Shown here piece after piece: positions 10,201 through 18,806 of a DNA stretch of 64,000 bases; position 1 is the first letter of the stretch, and the number at the start of each line of letters is the position of its first letter. This DNA comes from an uncultured Bacteroides sp. (GTDB taxonomy: Bacteria > Bacteroidota > Bacteroidia > Bacteroidales > Bacteroidaceae), in contig NZ_OY782854.1 of NCBI RefSeq assembly GCF_963678425.1, positions 186,001 through 250,000 on the forward strand. Reading direction: 5' to 3'. Position numbers and translations under genes: made by a program. A model generated the notes under the pieces. The model did not search any database. It had not been told where the DNA came from and worked only from the letters and a program-made list of their open reading frames with translations.

Positions 10201-10349
10201 TAAAAGTAGAAAAATTCCGCATCTATGCTAGTGCTCAGAATCTATTTACGATCAAAAGCAAAAATTTTACAGGCGTTGACCCTGAAAATCCAGGATGGGG
10301 TTATCCTATTCCTTTGACTGTGACCTTTGGCGTTAATGTTTCATTTTAA
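7245..10349 (+). CDS. SusC-like TonB-dependent fructan oligosaccharide transporter
   Basis: The 1034-residue outer-membrane protein has a signal peptide (cleavage near Ala19). A carboxypeptidase-D-like N-terminal extension follows (VTIKGNVKSAAGGEPLIGVN, 22-41). The plug carries IRIRGIGTLNNNDPLYIIDG-type SusC sequence around 165-185, and a 22-strand barrel ends in VNVSF with a terminal Phe. It starts the plus-strand operon, 14 bases before susD. It imports fructan fragments captured by the SusD-like and glycan-binding lipoproteins, driven by TonB. The family assignment is firm; the substrate is inferred from the GH32 neighbours. Confidence 0.95.
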   Translation: MRNLIIMIFLLSFCGILNAQNVTIKGNVKSAAGGEPLIGVNVSVKGKAVGTVTDVDGNYQLSVQKNETLTFSFIGYDKQEVAVGARTIIDVALKESALLLDEVVAVGYRTERKADLTGAVSVVKVNDMMSAAENNPMKALQGRVAGMTVTSDGTPSGAATIRIRGIGTLNNNDPLYIIDGVPTTSGMHELNGNDIESIQVLRDASSASIYGSRAANGVIVITTKKGKKGVVKVNFDSSVTMSNYTNKIDILSSKEYAQAMWKASVNSGKDANDNNIGIRYQESIDAAGNKVLNNVLFPEYLDDAKTMKPANTNWFDEVTRTGVAQSHNLSVSNGTEKGNSFLSLGYYDNEGLVKYTDFNRISARMNSDYKLLGDIVTIGENFTINKTSEVTQPYQIIEAALIAVPFIPVHTEDGKNWGGPITGLPDRQNPARLVYDNKDNRYNYWRTFGNAYINIQPIKKLNIRSSFGLDYGNFYKRSLTYSYQTGYLQSDKTKSLIEQAHWTKWTWSNTATYDFEIGKNRFETMLGMEMFRQSDINFSASREGFAVETPDYMWPDLGTGTSEGTGSSTAYSLQSYFGKINYAYNEKYLASVTLRRDGSSRFGKNNRWGMFPAFNLGWKINQEAFMEKTHDWLSDLKLRFGWGQTGNQGMANTAIYDIYVTDYGKGDPTWNAVWGTAYDFNGTGSGLLSSGFKRTQLQNPDLKWETTTQTNIGLDYGFFGQALYGSAEYYVKKTKNILYLPGYAAIMGEGANKWFNGAAMENKGFEFTLGYRGKMNSGLQYDITGNISTNANKVTYLPESVKNSYGGNGTYDNILGRPLGSFYGYVADGIFKTQEDLDQHCKQDGKALGRIRYRDLNNDGVINDKDRTWIGDPFPDFAYGLNIDLSYKNFDLIVYFQGVQNVDVINTVKYTTDFWSVSDTRSNKGARLLKAWDPVTNPDSNIPALSYSDTNNESRFSSYFVENGSYLKLRNIQLGYNIPQQVLHKIKVEKFRIYASAQNLFTIKSKNFTGVDPENPGWGYPIPLTVTFGVNVSF

Positions 10350-10363
10350 AAAGACCTTATACA

Positions 10364-12046
10364 ATGAAAAAAATTAAATATTTAGTTTTGGCTTCCGTTT
10401 CAGCATTAATGCTCAACAGTTGCAATTTTCTTAATGAAACTCCTCAGGGAATCCTTGATGAAGAACAAGTAAAAGGTCCTGAGCAGATAGAAGGACTAGT
10501 ATCTGCGGCTTATTCTTCTTTAGGAAATGACCATTATGATAAACCTTTCAGCCTTTGGCCATATGGTAACGTACGCTCTGATGATGCATATAAAGGAGGT
10601 AACGATGAAAATGATATTGCAGACTTTCATTTTTATGAAATATCAGAAAATATTAAATCAGATTTTGGTGAAGCAGATGGCTTATGGTTTTTTATTTATG
10701 AAGCAATTTCTCGTGCCAACTCAGCACTTAGTGTTTTGAAAAGTGTGGATAAATCTCAATTCCCTAATAAAGATGCCCGTATGGGAGAAATGTATTTTTT
10801 GAGAGGACACTTCTACTTTATGCTAAAAGAAGTTTTTGGACATATTCCTTTAGTTGATGAGGATACTCCGTTGAATGAGTATGATAAGATACCTAATACA
10901 TTACCTAATGACAAACAATGGGAATTTATTTGCAATGACTTTAAAAAAGCATACGATTTATTACCGGTAGCTCAAAGTCAGGCTGGAAGAGCCAACAAGA
11001 TTGCTGCAGCTGCTTATCTTGCAAAAGCTTATCTCTTTAAGGCTTATCGTCAGGATGAGAAAAATAGTGTGACAGAAATAAACGCTCAGGATTTAAATCA
11101 AGTATTGGATTATACACAAGTAGTGATGAATTCTTCTTATAAGTTAGAGCCGGATATAGCATGTAACTTTTTACCGGGAGCTTATCAAAACGGACCGGAA
11201 TCATTGTTTGCAGTACAATATTCTACAGGAGACGGTACTATGTTTGGTCGTTTGAATTGGGGAGATGTACTTTCTGTGCCAATGGGATTAGGTTGTTGTG
11301 ACTTCCATAAACCAAGTCAAAATTTGGTGAATGCTTTTAAAACAACTAACGGATTGCCCGAATTTGACTCCTTTGATAATATAAATTACGATAACACTCT
11401 TGATAAAGTAGACCCACGTTTATATCATACTGTTGCTCTTCCTGGAGTACCCTATAAGTATAATGAAGATTTAATTTATCAAGAGAAATGGAATAGAAAT
11501 CCTTCTGTTTATGGTCTGTATGCTTCTTTGAAAGAAAATGTAGATCCTTCATGTGACTGTTTTGTAAATGTCTCTCCATTTTATGGAAACTCTAAAAATA
11601 GAATTGTATTACGTTATGCAGATGTTATATTAATGCGTGCTGAGGCTCTTATAGAACTGAATCGTGAACAAGAAGCACTTCCACTTATCAATCTGATTCG
11701 TGAACGTGCCAAGAATAGTACCACATTTATTCCGTATGCAAAAAATCTTAATATTTCCTTGTATCAAAATGGCGTAAATTGTGTATGGAATAAAGATTTT
11801 GCTCGTCAGGCACTTCGTTGGGAACGTCGTTTGGAACTTGCAATGGAAGGAAATCGTTTCTTTGATCTTGTACGTTGGGGTATTGCCAGTCAGGTTATGA
11901 ACAATTATTTCAACAGCGAGTCTGCCCGACGTTCATTCCTTGCTGCCGGCAAGTTTGATAAGAATCAGGATGAATACATTCCAATACCTCAGCAACAGAT
12001 AAATTTTACGAATGGGGTGTATAAGCAAAATCCAGGATGGAAATAA
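10364..12046 (+). CDS. SusD/RagB-like surface glycan-binding lipoprotein
   Basis: The 560-residue protein has a lipoprotein signal ending MLNSC (Cys20). It then shows the SusD pattern: NFLNETPQG near the N-terminus, TPR-like helices (AEALIELNREQEALPLIN region) and RWERRLELAMEGNRFFDLVRWG near the C-terminus. It forms the lid of the SusC transporter at the cell surface. It sits 14 bases after susC and 35 bases before the glycan-binding protein gene, clearly one transcript. Confidence 0.95.
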   Translation: MKKIKYLVLASVSALMLNSCNFLNETPQGILDEEQVKGPEQIEGLVSAAYSSLGNDHYDKPFSLWPYGNVRSDDAYKGGNDENDIADFHFYEISENIKSDFGEADGLWFFIYEAISRANSALSVLKSVDKSQFPNKDARMGEMYFLRGHFYFMLKEVFGHIPLVDEDTPLNEYDKIPNTLPNDKQWEFICNDFKKAYDLLPVAQSQAGRANKIAAAAYLAKAYLFKAYRQDEKNSVTEINAQDLNQVLDYTQVVMNSSYKLEPDIACNFLPGAYQNGPESLFAVQYSTGDGTMFGRLNWGDVLSVPMGLGCCDFHKPSQNLVNAFKTTNGLPEFDSFDNINYDNTLDKVDPRLYHTVALPGVPYKYNEDLIYQEKWNRNPSVYGLYASLKENVDPSCDCFVNVSPFYGNSKNRIVLRYADVILMRAEALIELNREQEALPLINLIRERAKNSTTFIPYAKNLNISLYQNGVNCVWNKDFARQALRWERRLELAMEGNRFFDLVRWGIASQVMNNYFNSESARRSFLAAGKFDKNQDEYIPIPQQQINFTNGVYKQNPGWK

Positions 12047-12081
12047 TGTAGTCAAATTACAATTTATAAAGAGATATCAAA

Positions 12082-13461
12082 ATGAAAAAATCTATATATA
12101 TATTCTTTTCTTTAATAATGATATTAAGTTTAGTATCATGTAGCGAAGAGTACAACGGAATAAGCAATTCGGGTGAAGTGAAAATCAAGACCTTTTCTGC
12201 GAATGCTAAATTAGAAACATTGGATGAAAAATCTGGCCTGATTGAATTGGTATTCCCTTCTGCAACCGATTTGACCAAGATCAAACCTGTTATAACTCTA
12301 TCTGAAGGTGCACATATTGTAAGCCCTGAAAATCCTGAAGGACCAATTGACCTTTCAAAATTGACAGCTTACCGTGTTGTCAATGGGAATCTTTATCATG
12401 ATTATAATGTTGTGGCTTCTCATGTAAGTGATAAAACAAAAATCCTAACGTTTTCAATCGGCAAATATAAAGGGGTTATTGATCAGTCAGCCCGTACTAT
12501 TACAGTGCTTTATCCAAAAGGGGAAAATGTCACAGCTTTAACCCCCAAATTTACAATTACCGATGGAGCAAAAATAGTATCACCAACTGCAACGACTCTT
12601 GATTTTACGAATCCGGTGGATTACAATATCTCCTATCTGGACGAAACATTTACCTACAAAGTAAAAGTAGTGCCTACTGATCTTACTCCGGTAGGATTCT
12701 TAGGAGAAGCTGCTACTGCTGGTGAAATTACTAATTTGGATGAAAAAGCTGCATGGAACTGGTTATCTGAGAATTTTGTAGATCCCGTTTACATTTCCTT
12801 TGATGCTATCAAGAAAGGTGCCGATTTAACTAAATATGGTGTACTTTGGTATCATTGTGACCCTGATAAACTTGAAATTCCGTCTATTGCTACTGATGCA
12901 ACAGTTATTGATGCGTTGAAGAAGTTCCACGCACAAGGAGGAGGTTTATTACTTACTTCTGCAGGTGTTTCTTTGGGAACGTCACTTGATATTGCCAAAA
13001 ATGGGAAAATGTGGAATAATGACTGGGGGTATGGAAATAGTCCTTCAACCTTAGGCGAAAATTGGGGAATGAGATTCACCGGTCACGAAAACCATCCTAT
13101 CTTTAAAGGTCTGCGTATGGAAATTGGAGAAACATCACGCTTCTACATTATGGGCAAGGGAGTGAAGGTGAAAGGACACAATGCCATCTGGAGTTTTGAT
13201 ACATGGACAGGTTACAATTTCGACGTAGCAAAATGGCAAAACGAGAATGGTGGTAAACAACTGGCTAGTTTCTATTGGGACGATGCTATGAATCAACGTT
13301 CCATTATTAATGAATACGAACGTCAGAATGGCAATGGAGCTACTATCACCATTGCTGTAGAAAGTTATGACTGGTATAATGAAGATGGATCACCTGCTAA
13401 TTCTTATCTTGACAACCTTGAGACTCTGACTGGGAATATTTTGAATTATCTGGCTAAATAA
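12082..13461 (+). CDS. Surface glycan-binding-like lipoprotein (DUF4960-type)
   Basis: The 459-residue protein has a lipoprotein signal ending LVSC (Cys20). Two immunoglobulin-like repeats of the kind that start surface glycan-binding proteins follow (about 25-100 and 115-200). The C-terminal domain of about 250 residues contains HENHPIFKGL and resembles DUF4960 proteins. By position it matches BT1761 of the B. thetaiotaomicron fructan locus, so binding fructan at the surface is likely. No glycosidase motif is visible. A 35-bp homologous fragment of this gene (13133-13167) recurs at 54773-54807. Confidence 0.75.
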   Translation: MKKSIYIFFSLIMILSLVSCSEEYNGISNSGEVKIKTFSANAKLETLDEKSGLIELVFPSATDLTKIKPVITLSEGAHIVSPENPEGPIDLSKLTAYRVVNGNLYHDYNVVASHVSDKTKILTFSIGKYKGVIDQSARTITVLYPKGENVTALTPKFTITDGAKIVSPTATTLDFTNPVDYNISYLDETFTYKVKVVPTDLTPVGFLGEAATAGEITNLDEKAAWNWLSENFVDPVYISFDAIKKGADLTKYGVLWYHCDPDKLEIPSIATDATVIDALKKFHAQGGGLLLTSAGVSLGTSLDIAKNGKMWNNDWGYGNSPSTLGENWGMRFTGHENHPIFKGLRMEIGETSRFYIMGKGVKVKGHNAIWSFDTWTGYNFDVAKWQNENGGKQLASFYWDDAMNQRSIINEYERQNGNGATITIAVESYDWYNEDGSPANSYLDNLETLTGNILNYLAK

Positions 13462-13476
13462 TAAAATTGAAGAATT

Positions 13477-15000
13477 ATGAAACTTAATTATATTGTAACA
13501 ACTCTCCTTTCACTTGCAAGCCTTACGGCTTGCAGTGATCAGGAATACGTGTGCAACGATCCAAATGCAGATCTTTCTGCTCCTTCTTATTTCGATGTAA
13601 ACGACTTACACCAGACGTACGCTTCCTTCTGGAAGCCATCCAATGGCTGGGTGGGTGACCCAATGCCTTTTTACGAAAATGGGAAATTTCATGTGTTCTA
13701 CTTGTTTGATGCACGTGATGGAGCTGCCACTTTTCACCCTTGGGCAAAGACAACTACAAGCGATTTTATGACGTATGAAGATAACGGTGAAGTAATTCCT
13801 TGCGGAGCTGACGGAAGTCAGGAAGATGCTTTGGGTACAGGCTCGGTAATAAAAGCGGGCGATACCTATTATGCTTATTACACTGCACACAATGCAAATC
13901 TTAATCCTGCTGAGAAGATTTATTTAGCTACATCAAAGGATATGAAAACTTGGACTAAGCAAACTAATTTTTCACTTCAGGCTGCCAACGGATATGATGC
14001 TAATGAATTCCGTGATCCATTCGTGATGAAAGAAGGTAACGTTTATAAGATGTTCATTACTACCCGTGGCTATGTGGCAGCAGTGAATGACTGGCAAGCG
14101 GTTATTGCACAATACTCTTCTACCGATTTGTTGAACTGGAAACTAGAAGAACCGTTCTACTTTAATGGAGAACGAGTAATGGAATGCCCGGATGTATTTA
14201 CTATGGGAAATTACCAATATTTGGTATACTCTAATTGGGACTGGGCTAATAATGACCGCAAAGTGCACTATCGTTATCGGGTTGCAGGAACTAACGACTG
14301 GAAAGTTCCTTCCTATTCAGCTCTGGATGGCATTGCTTACTATGCCGGAAAGACTGCAAGTGACGGTACAAATCGTTTCTTATTCGGATGGTGTCCTACC
14401 CGTAGTGGAAATAATGATACCAGTGCTTATGGTTGGGCAGGATCATTGGTTGTTCACCAGTTGACACAAAATAGTGACGGAACGCTGAATGTAACTATCC
14501 CCGCATCGGTTGATCAGAAACTAAACAACGAAGTAGCTCTAAAGGCCTTGGTAAATAACAATGCACAAGTGCAAGGTAATAGTTATACATTGAATGGTAC
14601 AAGTGGCAAGGCCATAGCACTGTTTGATCGTCAGAAAGGGACATATAAAATCACGGCTACAGTAAAAGCAAGTACGGCTACCCGCTTTGGTTTTGAGTTT
14701 GGTGCCGGAGGTGCTCGCAGTGAGGTACATGATCTGGTATTCGATTTAACTGGTAAAACGTTGAAACTGGACTACATAAAAGACGGCAACGTATTGGCTA
14801 CGCGTACTTCAACTCCTCTTACAATACCTGAAAATAAACAATTTAAAGTGACTATTGTGATAGAAAACTCTGTTTGTGTTATTTACGTAAATGGTGTAAT
14901 TGCATTGAGTAACCGAATTTATCAAATGAATCAGAACCCCTGGGGGATATTTGCCGAAGGTGGTGAAGCTGTATTTTCGGAGGTAGCACTGAATAAGTAA
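13477..15000 (+). CDS. GH32 surface lipoprotein, probable endo-fructanase
   Basis: The 507-residue protein has a lipoprotein signal ending LTAC (Cys19). The GH32 propeller shows Asp61 in a variant nucleophile motif WVGDPMPF (usual WMNDPNG), Asp180 in FRDPF and Glu236 in MECPD. A C-terminal beta-sandwich follows (about 350-507). Variant first motif, lipidation and position after the glycan-binding protein fit the surface endo-levanase type known from BT1760. Endo action is inferred. It is the last gene of the operon, with a strong terminator 39 bases downstream. Bases 13975-14074 have a 95% identical fragment at 54813-54912. Confidence 0.85.
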   Translation: MKLNYIVTTLLSLASLTACSDQEYVCNDPNADLSAPSYFDVNDLHQTYASFWKPSNGWVGDPMPFYENGKFHVFYLFDARDGAATFHPWAKTTTSDFMTYEDNGEVIPCGADGSQEDALGTGSVIKAGDTYYAYYTAHNANLNPAEKIYLATSKDMKTWTKQTNFSLQAANGYDANEFRDPFVMKEGNVYKMFITTRGYVAAVNDWQAVIAQYSSTDLLNWKLEEPFYFNGERVMECPDVFTMGNYQYLVYSNWDWANNDRKVHYRYRVAGTNDWKVPSYSALDGIAYYAGKTASDGTNRFLFGWCPTRSGNNDTSAYGWAGSLVVHQLTQNSDGTLNVTIPASVDQKLNNEVALKALVNNNAQVQGNSYTLNGTSGKAIALFDRQKGTYKITATVKASTATRFGFEFGAGGARSEVHDLVFDLTGKTLKLDYIKDGNVLATRTSTPLTIPENKQFKVTIVIENSVCVIYVNGVIALSNRIYQMNQNPWGIFAEGGEAVFSEVALNK

Positions 15001-15038
15001 AGAACTGGCAAACTTTACATTTGCAATTATTTTGAAAT

Positions 15039-15075
15039 AAGCGGATAGATTGTATTTCTTCTATCCGCTTTTTCT
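15039..15075 (+). terminator. Terminator of the susC operon
   Basis: The stem AAGCGGATAGA (15039-15049) pairs with TCTATCCGCTT (15060-15070), and a T run follows. This is a classic intrinsic terminator. Confidence 0.9.
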
Positions 15076-15099
15076 GTTAGAAAAAAAACGAAAAAAGCA

Positions 15100-15220
15100 T
15101 TATCATCTGCTACCTGCTACTAATTTGGTGTCAATAGATTGATTATTAATAAAATAAATTGGTAGCAGATAAATGTTTTATACATTTTTATCTGCTACTA
15201 AATTCTGCATCTGCCACTAG
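15100..15220. repeat. TATCTGCTACTA repeat, copy 2
   Basis: It has the same layout as copy 1: ATCTGCTACCTGCTACTAAT, a spacer with TTATTAATAAAATAAA, then GTAGCAGATAAA pairing with TTTATCTGCTAC. A further CATCTGCCACTAG lies at the end. The stem carries A-T where copy 1 carries G-C, so pairing is kept. It lies between the GH32 terminator and the 3' end of the HU-like gene. Confidence 0.75.
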
Positions 15221-15232
15221 TTTGTAATGGTT

Positions 15233-15835
15233 TTATTTTTTCGGTGCCCGAAGAAAAATCATCTGATTTCCGCGACCACTTGAAATTAAGACTCCCTGAT
15301 TTATAAGCTCTTTCAAGTCGCTCATTGCTTTCTTCTTTAGTAATCCAGTCAGGTTTGTGTAATCCGTGCGGGTAATAAATGTGTTCTCGTCCAGATATTT
15401 CTCCAGCAGACTTCTTCGTTCAGCTTCGCTTAGTTGTGCCGAAGTATTAAATCCTCTGTTTGCTCGCTCCAGGGTACCGCGAGTTTTTTTCTTGAACCAT
15501 GCTGAGGCGCGAAAGTTCACATTCTCAAACTCAACAGAAGCTGCACGAATTTCATCTTTCTCCATTACCGGACGGGATTTCAGTTTGGCCGAGAAATACC
15601 CCATTTTTCCCAGTTCTACATTATATCCGTTTTTTAGATGAAAAGAAATTCTTTCAGTCAGTGCAATAAGCGCTCCTTCAAGATCGGCTACGGAAAAAGT
15701 AGTTCCTGAAGAAATTTCTTCAAGCAATTCACGCGAAGGAATAGTTCCTTTTGACACAATGCGTGGGTGAAGTGGTTGCTTCTTTCCATCTTTTTTAGGG
15801 TTCGGGTTCTCTCTCAGATCATAGGTTGCTGCCAT
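15233..15835 (-). CDS. HU-related DNA-binding protein with C-terminal winged-helix-like domain
   Basis: The 200-residue protein has an N-terminal HU/IHF-like fold (about 1-125), with the beta-strand pattern GYNVELGKMGYFSAKLKSRP and a basic arm FKKKTRGTLERA. The C-terminal segment (about 130-200) looks like a small helix-turn-helix: LSEAERRSLLEKYL, then LKELINQGVLISSGRGNQ. It belongs to the Bacteroidetes HU-related family rather than true HU. It is divergent from the VirE-like gene, with a large palindrome in its leader. The role is probably DNA architecture or autoregulation of the cassette (inferred). Confidence 0.8.
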   Translation of the reverse strand: MAATYDLRENPNPKKDGKKQPLHPRIVSKGTIPSRELLEEISSGTTFSVADLEGALIALTERISFHLKNGYNVELGKMGYFSAKLKSRPVMEKDEIRAASVEFENVNFRASAWFKKKTRGTLERANRGFNTSAQLSEAERRSLLEKYLDENTFITRTDYTNLTGLLKKKAMSDLKELINQGVLISSGRGNQMIFLRAPKK

Positions 15836-15877
15836 AGTATTTTATTTAGTTTGTTATTAATCTTATTCATTAAAACT

Positions 15878-15971
15878 AAGTAAGTTCACAGCTGAGAACC
15901 CATGGGTTCTCAATTGTGATCTAATCGGTTCTCAACTGAGAACCCATGGGATCACATATGAGAACTTACTT
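15878..15971. promoter_or_regulatory. 94-bp nested palindrome between HU-like and VirE-like genes
   Basis: Outer arms AAGTAAGTTC (15878-15887) and GAACTTACTT (15962-15971) are perfect complements. Inside are a perfect 20-bp palindrome TGAGAACCCATGGGTTCTCA (15893-15912), an imperfect copy at 15937-15956, and GGTTCTCA/TGAGAACC at 15927-15944. The whole is roughly symmetric about 15924/15925. It lies downstream of the HU promoter, so it is both operator-like DNA and a structured 5' leader. Confidence 0.8.
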
Positions 15972-15982
15972 ATATTTCTTTG

Positions 15983-16013
15983 CAAATTTACTTAGTTTAT
16001 TCCGGATATACAA
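15983..16013 (-). promoter_or_regulatory. Promoter of the HU-like gene
   Basis: The minus-strand -7 box TAAATTTG (15983-15990) fits TAnnTTTG. TTG (16011-16013) lies 20 bp upstream. Transcription from here would run through the 94-bp palindrome before reaching the start codon. Confidence 0.55.
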
Positions 16014-16067
16014 TTAATTTCATAGATATTATTAGTAAAAAATAATTAAATTAAAGTGGCGGTTTTA

Positions 16068-16100
16068 TTTGGTCTTTAGCAGTTTTTGATATTATCTTTA
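16068..16100 (+). promoter_or_regulatory. Promoter of the VirE-like gene
   Basis: TTTG (16068-16071) and TATCTTTA (16093-16100) are spaced 21 bp apart, near the Bacteroides -33/-7 consensus. The last base of the -7 box deviates. The start codon is 23 bases downstream. A related TTATCTTTATG survives in the relic at 55.6 kb. Confidence 0.5.
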
Positions 16101-16123
16101 TAGCATAAATCAATAAAATAAAT

Positions 16124-18205
16124 ATGAATATAACACAGACTAGGAGCCTCGGAGAGAAGAAAATACAACGTATGGTAAAGTTGGAAACTTTATTGGATAG
16201 CATGAAAAAAGAGGGTAAGGAACAAATTGTATCTAATATGCGTCATTCTTTACAAATAGGTGGAGGAACTGAACGCAATATTTATGCAAAAAAACTTCCG
16301 CAACTATTATTTGCTGCCGGATTTAAGAAAGAGAGCGAAACCCAGGTGATGAAGCAGTACAACGGACTGGTTTTGCTGGAGGTAAACAACCTTTCCGGTA
16401 TGGATGAGGCTGCCAGCATTCGCCACATTGCATCCGGTTTTCCACAGACAAAAGCAGCGTTCATCGGCTCTACAGGCAAAAGTGTTAAGATACTTGTGCA
16501 GTTTACCCTTCCCGACGGCACTCTGCCGCAAACATACAGAGAAGCAGAGTTGTTTCATGCGCATGCATATCGCCGTGCGGCCCTGTTATATCAGTCGCAG
16601 ATACCTTTTACCATAACAATAAACAAGCCATCACTGGAACATAGTTGCCGTTTTTCTTATGATCCTGAACTATATGTTGCGTCTCATGCGCACGCCATTC
16701 AGCAGAAACAGCCCACGGAAATGCCTGCCGAAACCACTTATCAGGAAGCGGTGCAGGAAGAAAGCAATCCGTTGCAGCGACTCATCCCAGGATATGAGCG
16801 AAACCGAGCCATCTCCACACTGTTTGAAACCTCTTTAAGTGCCGCACTAAGCGAAACTCCCGGCTGCTCGAAAGAAGAAGGAGTGAAACCGCTTCTGGTG
16901 GCATTGGCCAATAACTGTTTTAAGTCGGGCATTCCCGAAGAGGAGGTGGTGAATGGCGCAATACTTCATTTTGGCATGAAAGAAAAAGAAGTAGAGCTGA
17001 GGCAAACCATTCACAACGCATATCTTATAGGGAAGAATTTCGGCGGAAAGCCTTGCATTCGTCCCGAGCAGAGTATGGCAATGAAAGCGAGTGAATTTAT
17101 GAAGCGCCGTTATGAGTTTCGCTACAATACACAAACCACCGAGGTGGAATACAGAGAGCGCAACTCATTCATCTTCGATTTCCGCCCCATCACCGATAGA
17201 GCACTGAACAGCATTGCCCTCAATGCCCAGTTTGAAGGTTTGCAACTGTGGGACAGAGACGTGAAACGCTACGTTTACTCAGACCGCGTACCCCTTTTCT
17301 CACCCATTGAACACTACCTTTCCGCACTTCCCAAGTGGGACGGGAAAGACCGTATCCGTGCTTTAGCCAATACAGTGCCGTGCGACAATCCGCATTGGCC
17401 CAACTTTTTCCACCGCTGGTTCCTATGCATGACGGCCCATTGGAGAGGAACAGATAAAAAACACGCGAACAGCACAGCACCATTGCTCGTTGGTCCGCAG
17501 GGATATAAAAAGTCCACCTTCTGCCTCAATATAATTCCGCCACAGTTGCGTGCCTACTACACGGACAGCATTGACTTCAGTCGGAAGCGCGATGCCGAGC
17601 TCTCCCTAAATCGTTTTGCGCTGATCAACATTGATGAGTTCGACCAAATTAGCGCAGGCAATCAAGCATTTCTGAAGCACATTCTTCAGAAACCGGTGGT
17701 GAACACCCGCAAGCCGCACAAGACCGCCGTGCAGGAGCTTCGCCGTTATGCATCATTCATAGCCACCAGTAATCATTCCGACCTGCTGACCGATACATCC
17801 GGCGGCCGCCGTTTCATCTGCATTCTGCTAACCGGAAAGATAAACGATGCACAACCCATTAATCACGAACAGCTCTATGCCCAGGCAATCAGCGAGATAC
17901 AAAGTGGAGAACGCTATTGGTTTAATGCAGACGATGAAGCCATACTGATGAAGAAGAATCGCGAGTTCGAGCAAACCCCGGCAGCCGAGCAACTCTTCCA
18001 CCAATACTATCGCCCCGCAGAAGCAGGCGAGGAGAGCAGTGAACTTCTTGCCGTGGAGATTTTTACCCAGTTGCAGAAGAAAAGCGGAATTAAGCTAACC
18101 GCCACAAGAGCCATTCATTTTGGCCGTATCCTTAAAAAGCTGAATATTCCTAGCCGAAGGATTAACGGGAATACTTATTATGATGTTGCGGAACGCTTAA
18201 TTTAG
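16124..18205 (+). CDS. VirE/primase-helicase-like ATPase (BT4734-type N-terminal domain)
   Basis: The 693-residue cytoplasmic protein has an N-terminal VirE_N-type domain (about 1-190) and a middle alpha-helical region resembling primase C-terminal domains (about 215-305). The VirE/SF3-like ATPase core has Walker A GPQGYKKST at 457-465, Walker B NIDEFD at 502-507 and the sensor-like ATSN near 547. Such proteins are common in Bacteroidetes beside HU-related genes and related to mobile-element replication proteins. Exact function is unknown. The gene is visibly GC-richer than its flanks, suggesting transfer. A fragment of its last 29 codons survives at 55621-55712. Confidence 0.8.
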   Translation: MNITQTRSLGEKKIQRMVKLETLLDSMKKEGKEQIVSNMRHSLQIGGGTERNIYAKKLPQLLFAAGFKKESETQVMKQYNGLVLLEVNNLSGMDEAASIRHIASGFPQTKAAFIGSTGKSVKILVQFTLPDGTLPQTYREAELFHAHAYRRAALLYQSQIPFTITINKPSLEHSCRFSYDPELYVASHAHAIQQKQPTEMPAETTYQEAVQEESNPLQRLIPGYERNRAISTLFETSLSAALSETPGCSKEEGVKPLLVALANNCFKSGIPEEEVVNGAILHFGMKEKEVELRQTIHNAYLIGKNFGGKPCIRPEQSMAMKASEFMKRRYEFRYNTQTTEVEYRERNSFIFDFRPITDRALNSIALNAQFEGLQLWDRDVKRYVYSDRVPLFSPIEHYLSALPKWDGKDRIRALANTVPCDNPHWPNFFHRWFLCMTAHWRGTDKKHANSTAPLLVGPQGYKKSTFCLNIIPPQLRAYYTDSIDFSRKRDAELSLNRFALINIDEFDQISAGNQAFLKHILQKPVVNTRKPHKTAVQELRRYASFIATSNHSDLLTDTSGGRRFICILLTGKINDAQPINHEQLYAQAISEIQSGERYWFNADDEAILMKKNREFEQTPAAEQLFHQYYRPAEAGEESSELLAVEIFTQLQKKSGIKLTATRAIHFGRILKKLNIPSRRINGNTYYDVAERLI

Positions 18206-18223
18206 TGGGAGATAGCCCTGTCT

Positions 18224-18309
18224 TGTAGCAGATAAACAGGATTTAGTAGCAGATGAATAGTTAAACTTTTTTATCTGCTACTAGTTGAAAGGCCTTTTGT
18301 TAGGGCTTT
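18224..18309. repeat. TATCTGCTACTA repeat, copy 3, with terminator-like hairpin
   Basis: Direct GTAGCAGATAAA and TAGTAGCAGATGAA motifs are followed by TTTATCTGCTACTA, which pairs with the second. Next comes a hairpin AAAGGCC/GGGCTTT (18288-18309) ending in T, which probably terminates the VirE-like gene. The same arrangement ends the relic cassette at 55711-55799. Confidence 0.7.
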
Positions 18310-18806
18310 TGGGGTGTTTTGGTGGGGGATAGGGGAGATGGATTTGGACTCTTATTAGACAGAGCTAATCTTTGCCGATAAAAGCCGAAAATAAATTTTT
18401 ATATGTTCGATGTCTGTAAGCTTTCTAGTTTGAGTAAAATATTTTTTTGTAGAGTGTATAATAAATGATAAATATAATGATTTAGTTAAATTAAGGATAT
18501 TGTATCTTTGCTGGGTAATATAAAACTTTGAATACTTGATATGACTGTTTTATTATTTTGATAAAAATGATCTTATATACATATTAATATTTTATATGTT
18601 ATAATATAGAGATTTGAACCATTCTTTTTATTATCTCAAATGATGATGTTTACGACTAGTATAATAACTTGCTATTTTGTAATAAAGAATATTGTCTATA
18701 CTAATTAAAAAAATAACATTAGTTAAATAAAGATAACATTATTATAAAAATAATGAAAAAAATATCTTTTGAAGTAAGTTTACTATAGTAAAGAATAGCT
18801 ATTGTC
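18310..18806. other. AT-rich intergenic stretch
   Basis: About 500 bp between the cassette and the HATPase operon is very AT-rich with no convincing ORF. A TATCTTTG at 18503-18510 matches a -7 box but has no clear -33 and no gene close by. Composition differs sharply from the GC-rich VirE-like gene, so the cassette edge lies near 18310. Confidence 0.5.

Noticed and set aside
15100..18310. A complete integrative element or prophage around the HU/VirE pair
   Set aside because: No integrase, transposase, capsid or att-type direct repeats were found; only a small cassette is supported.
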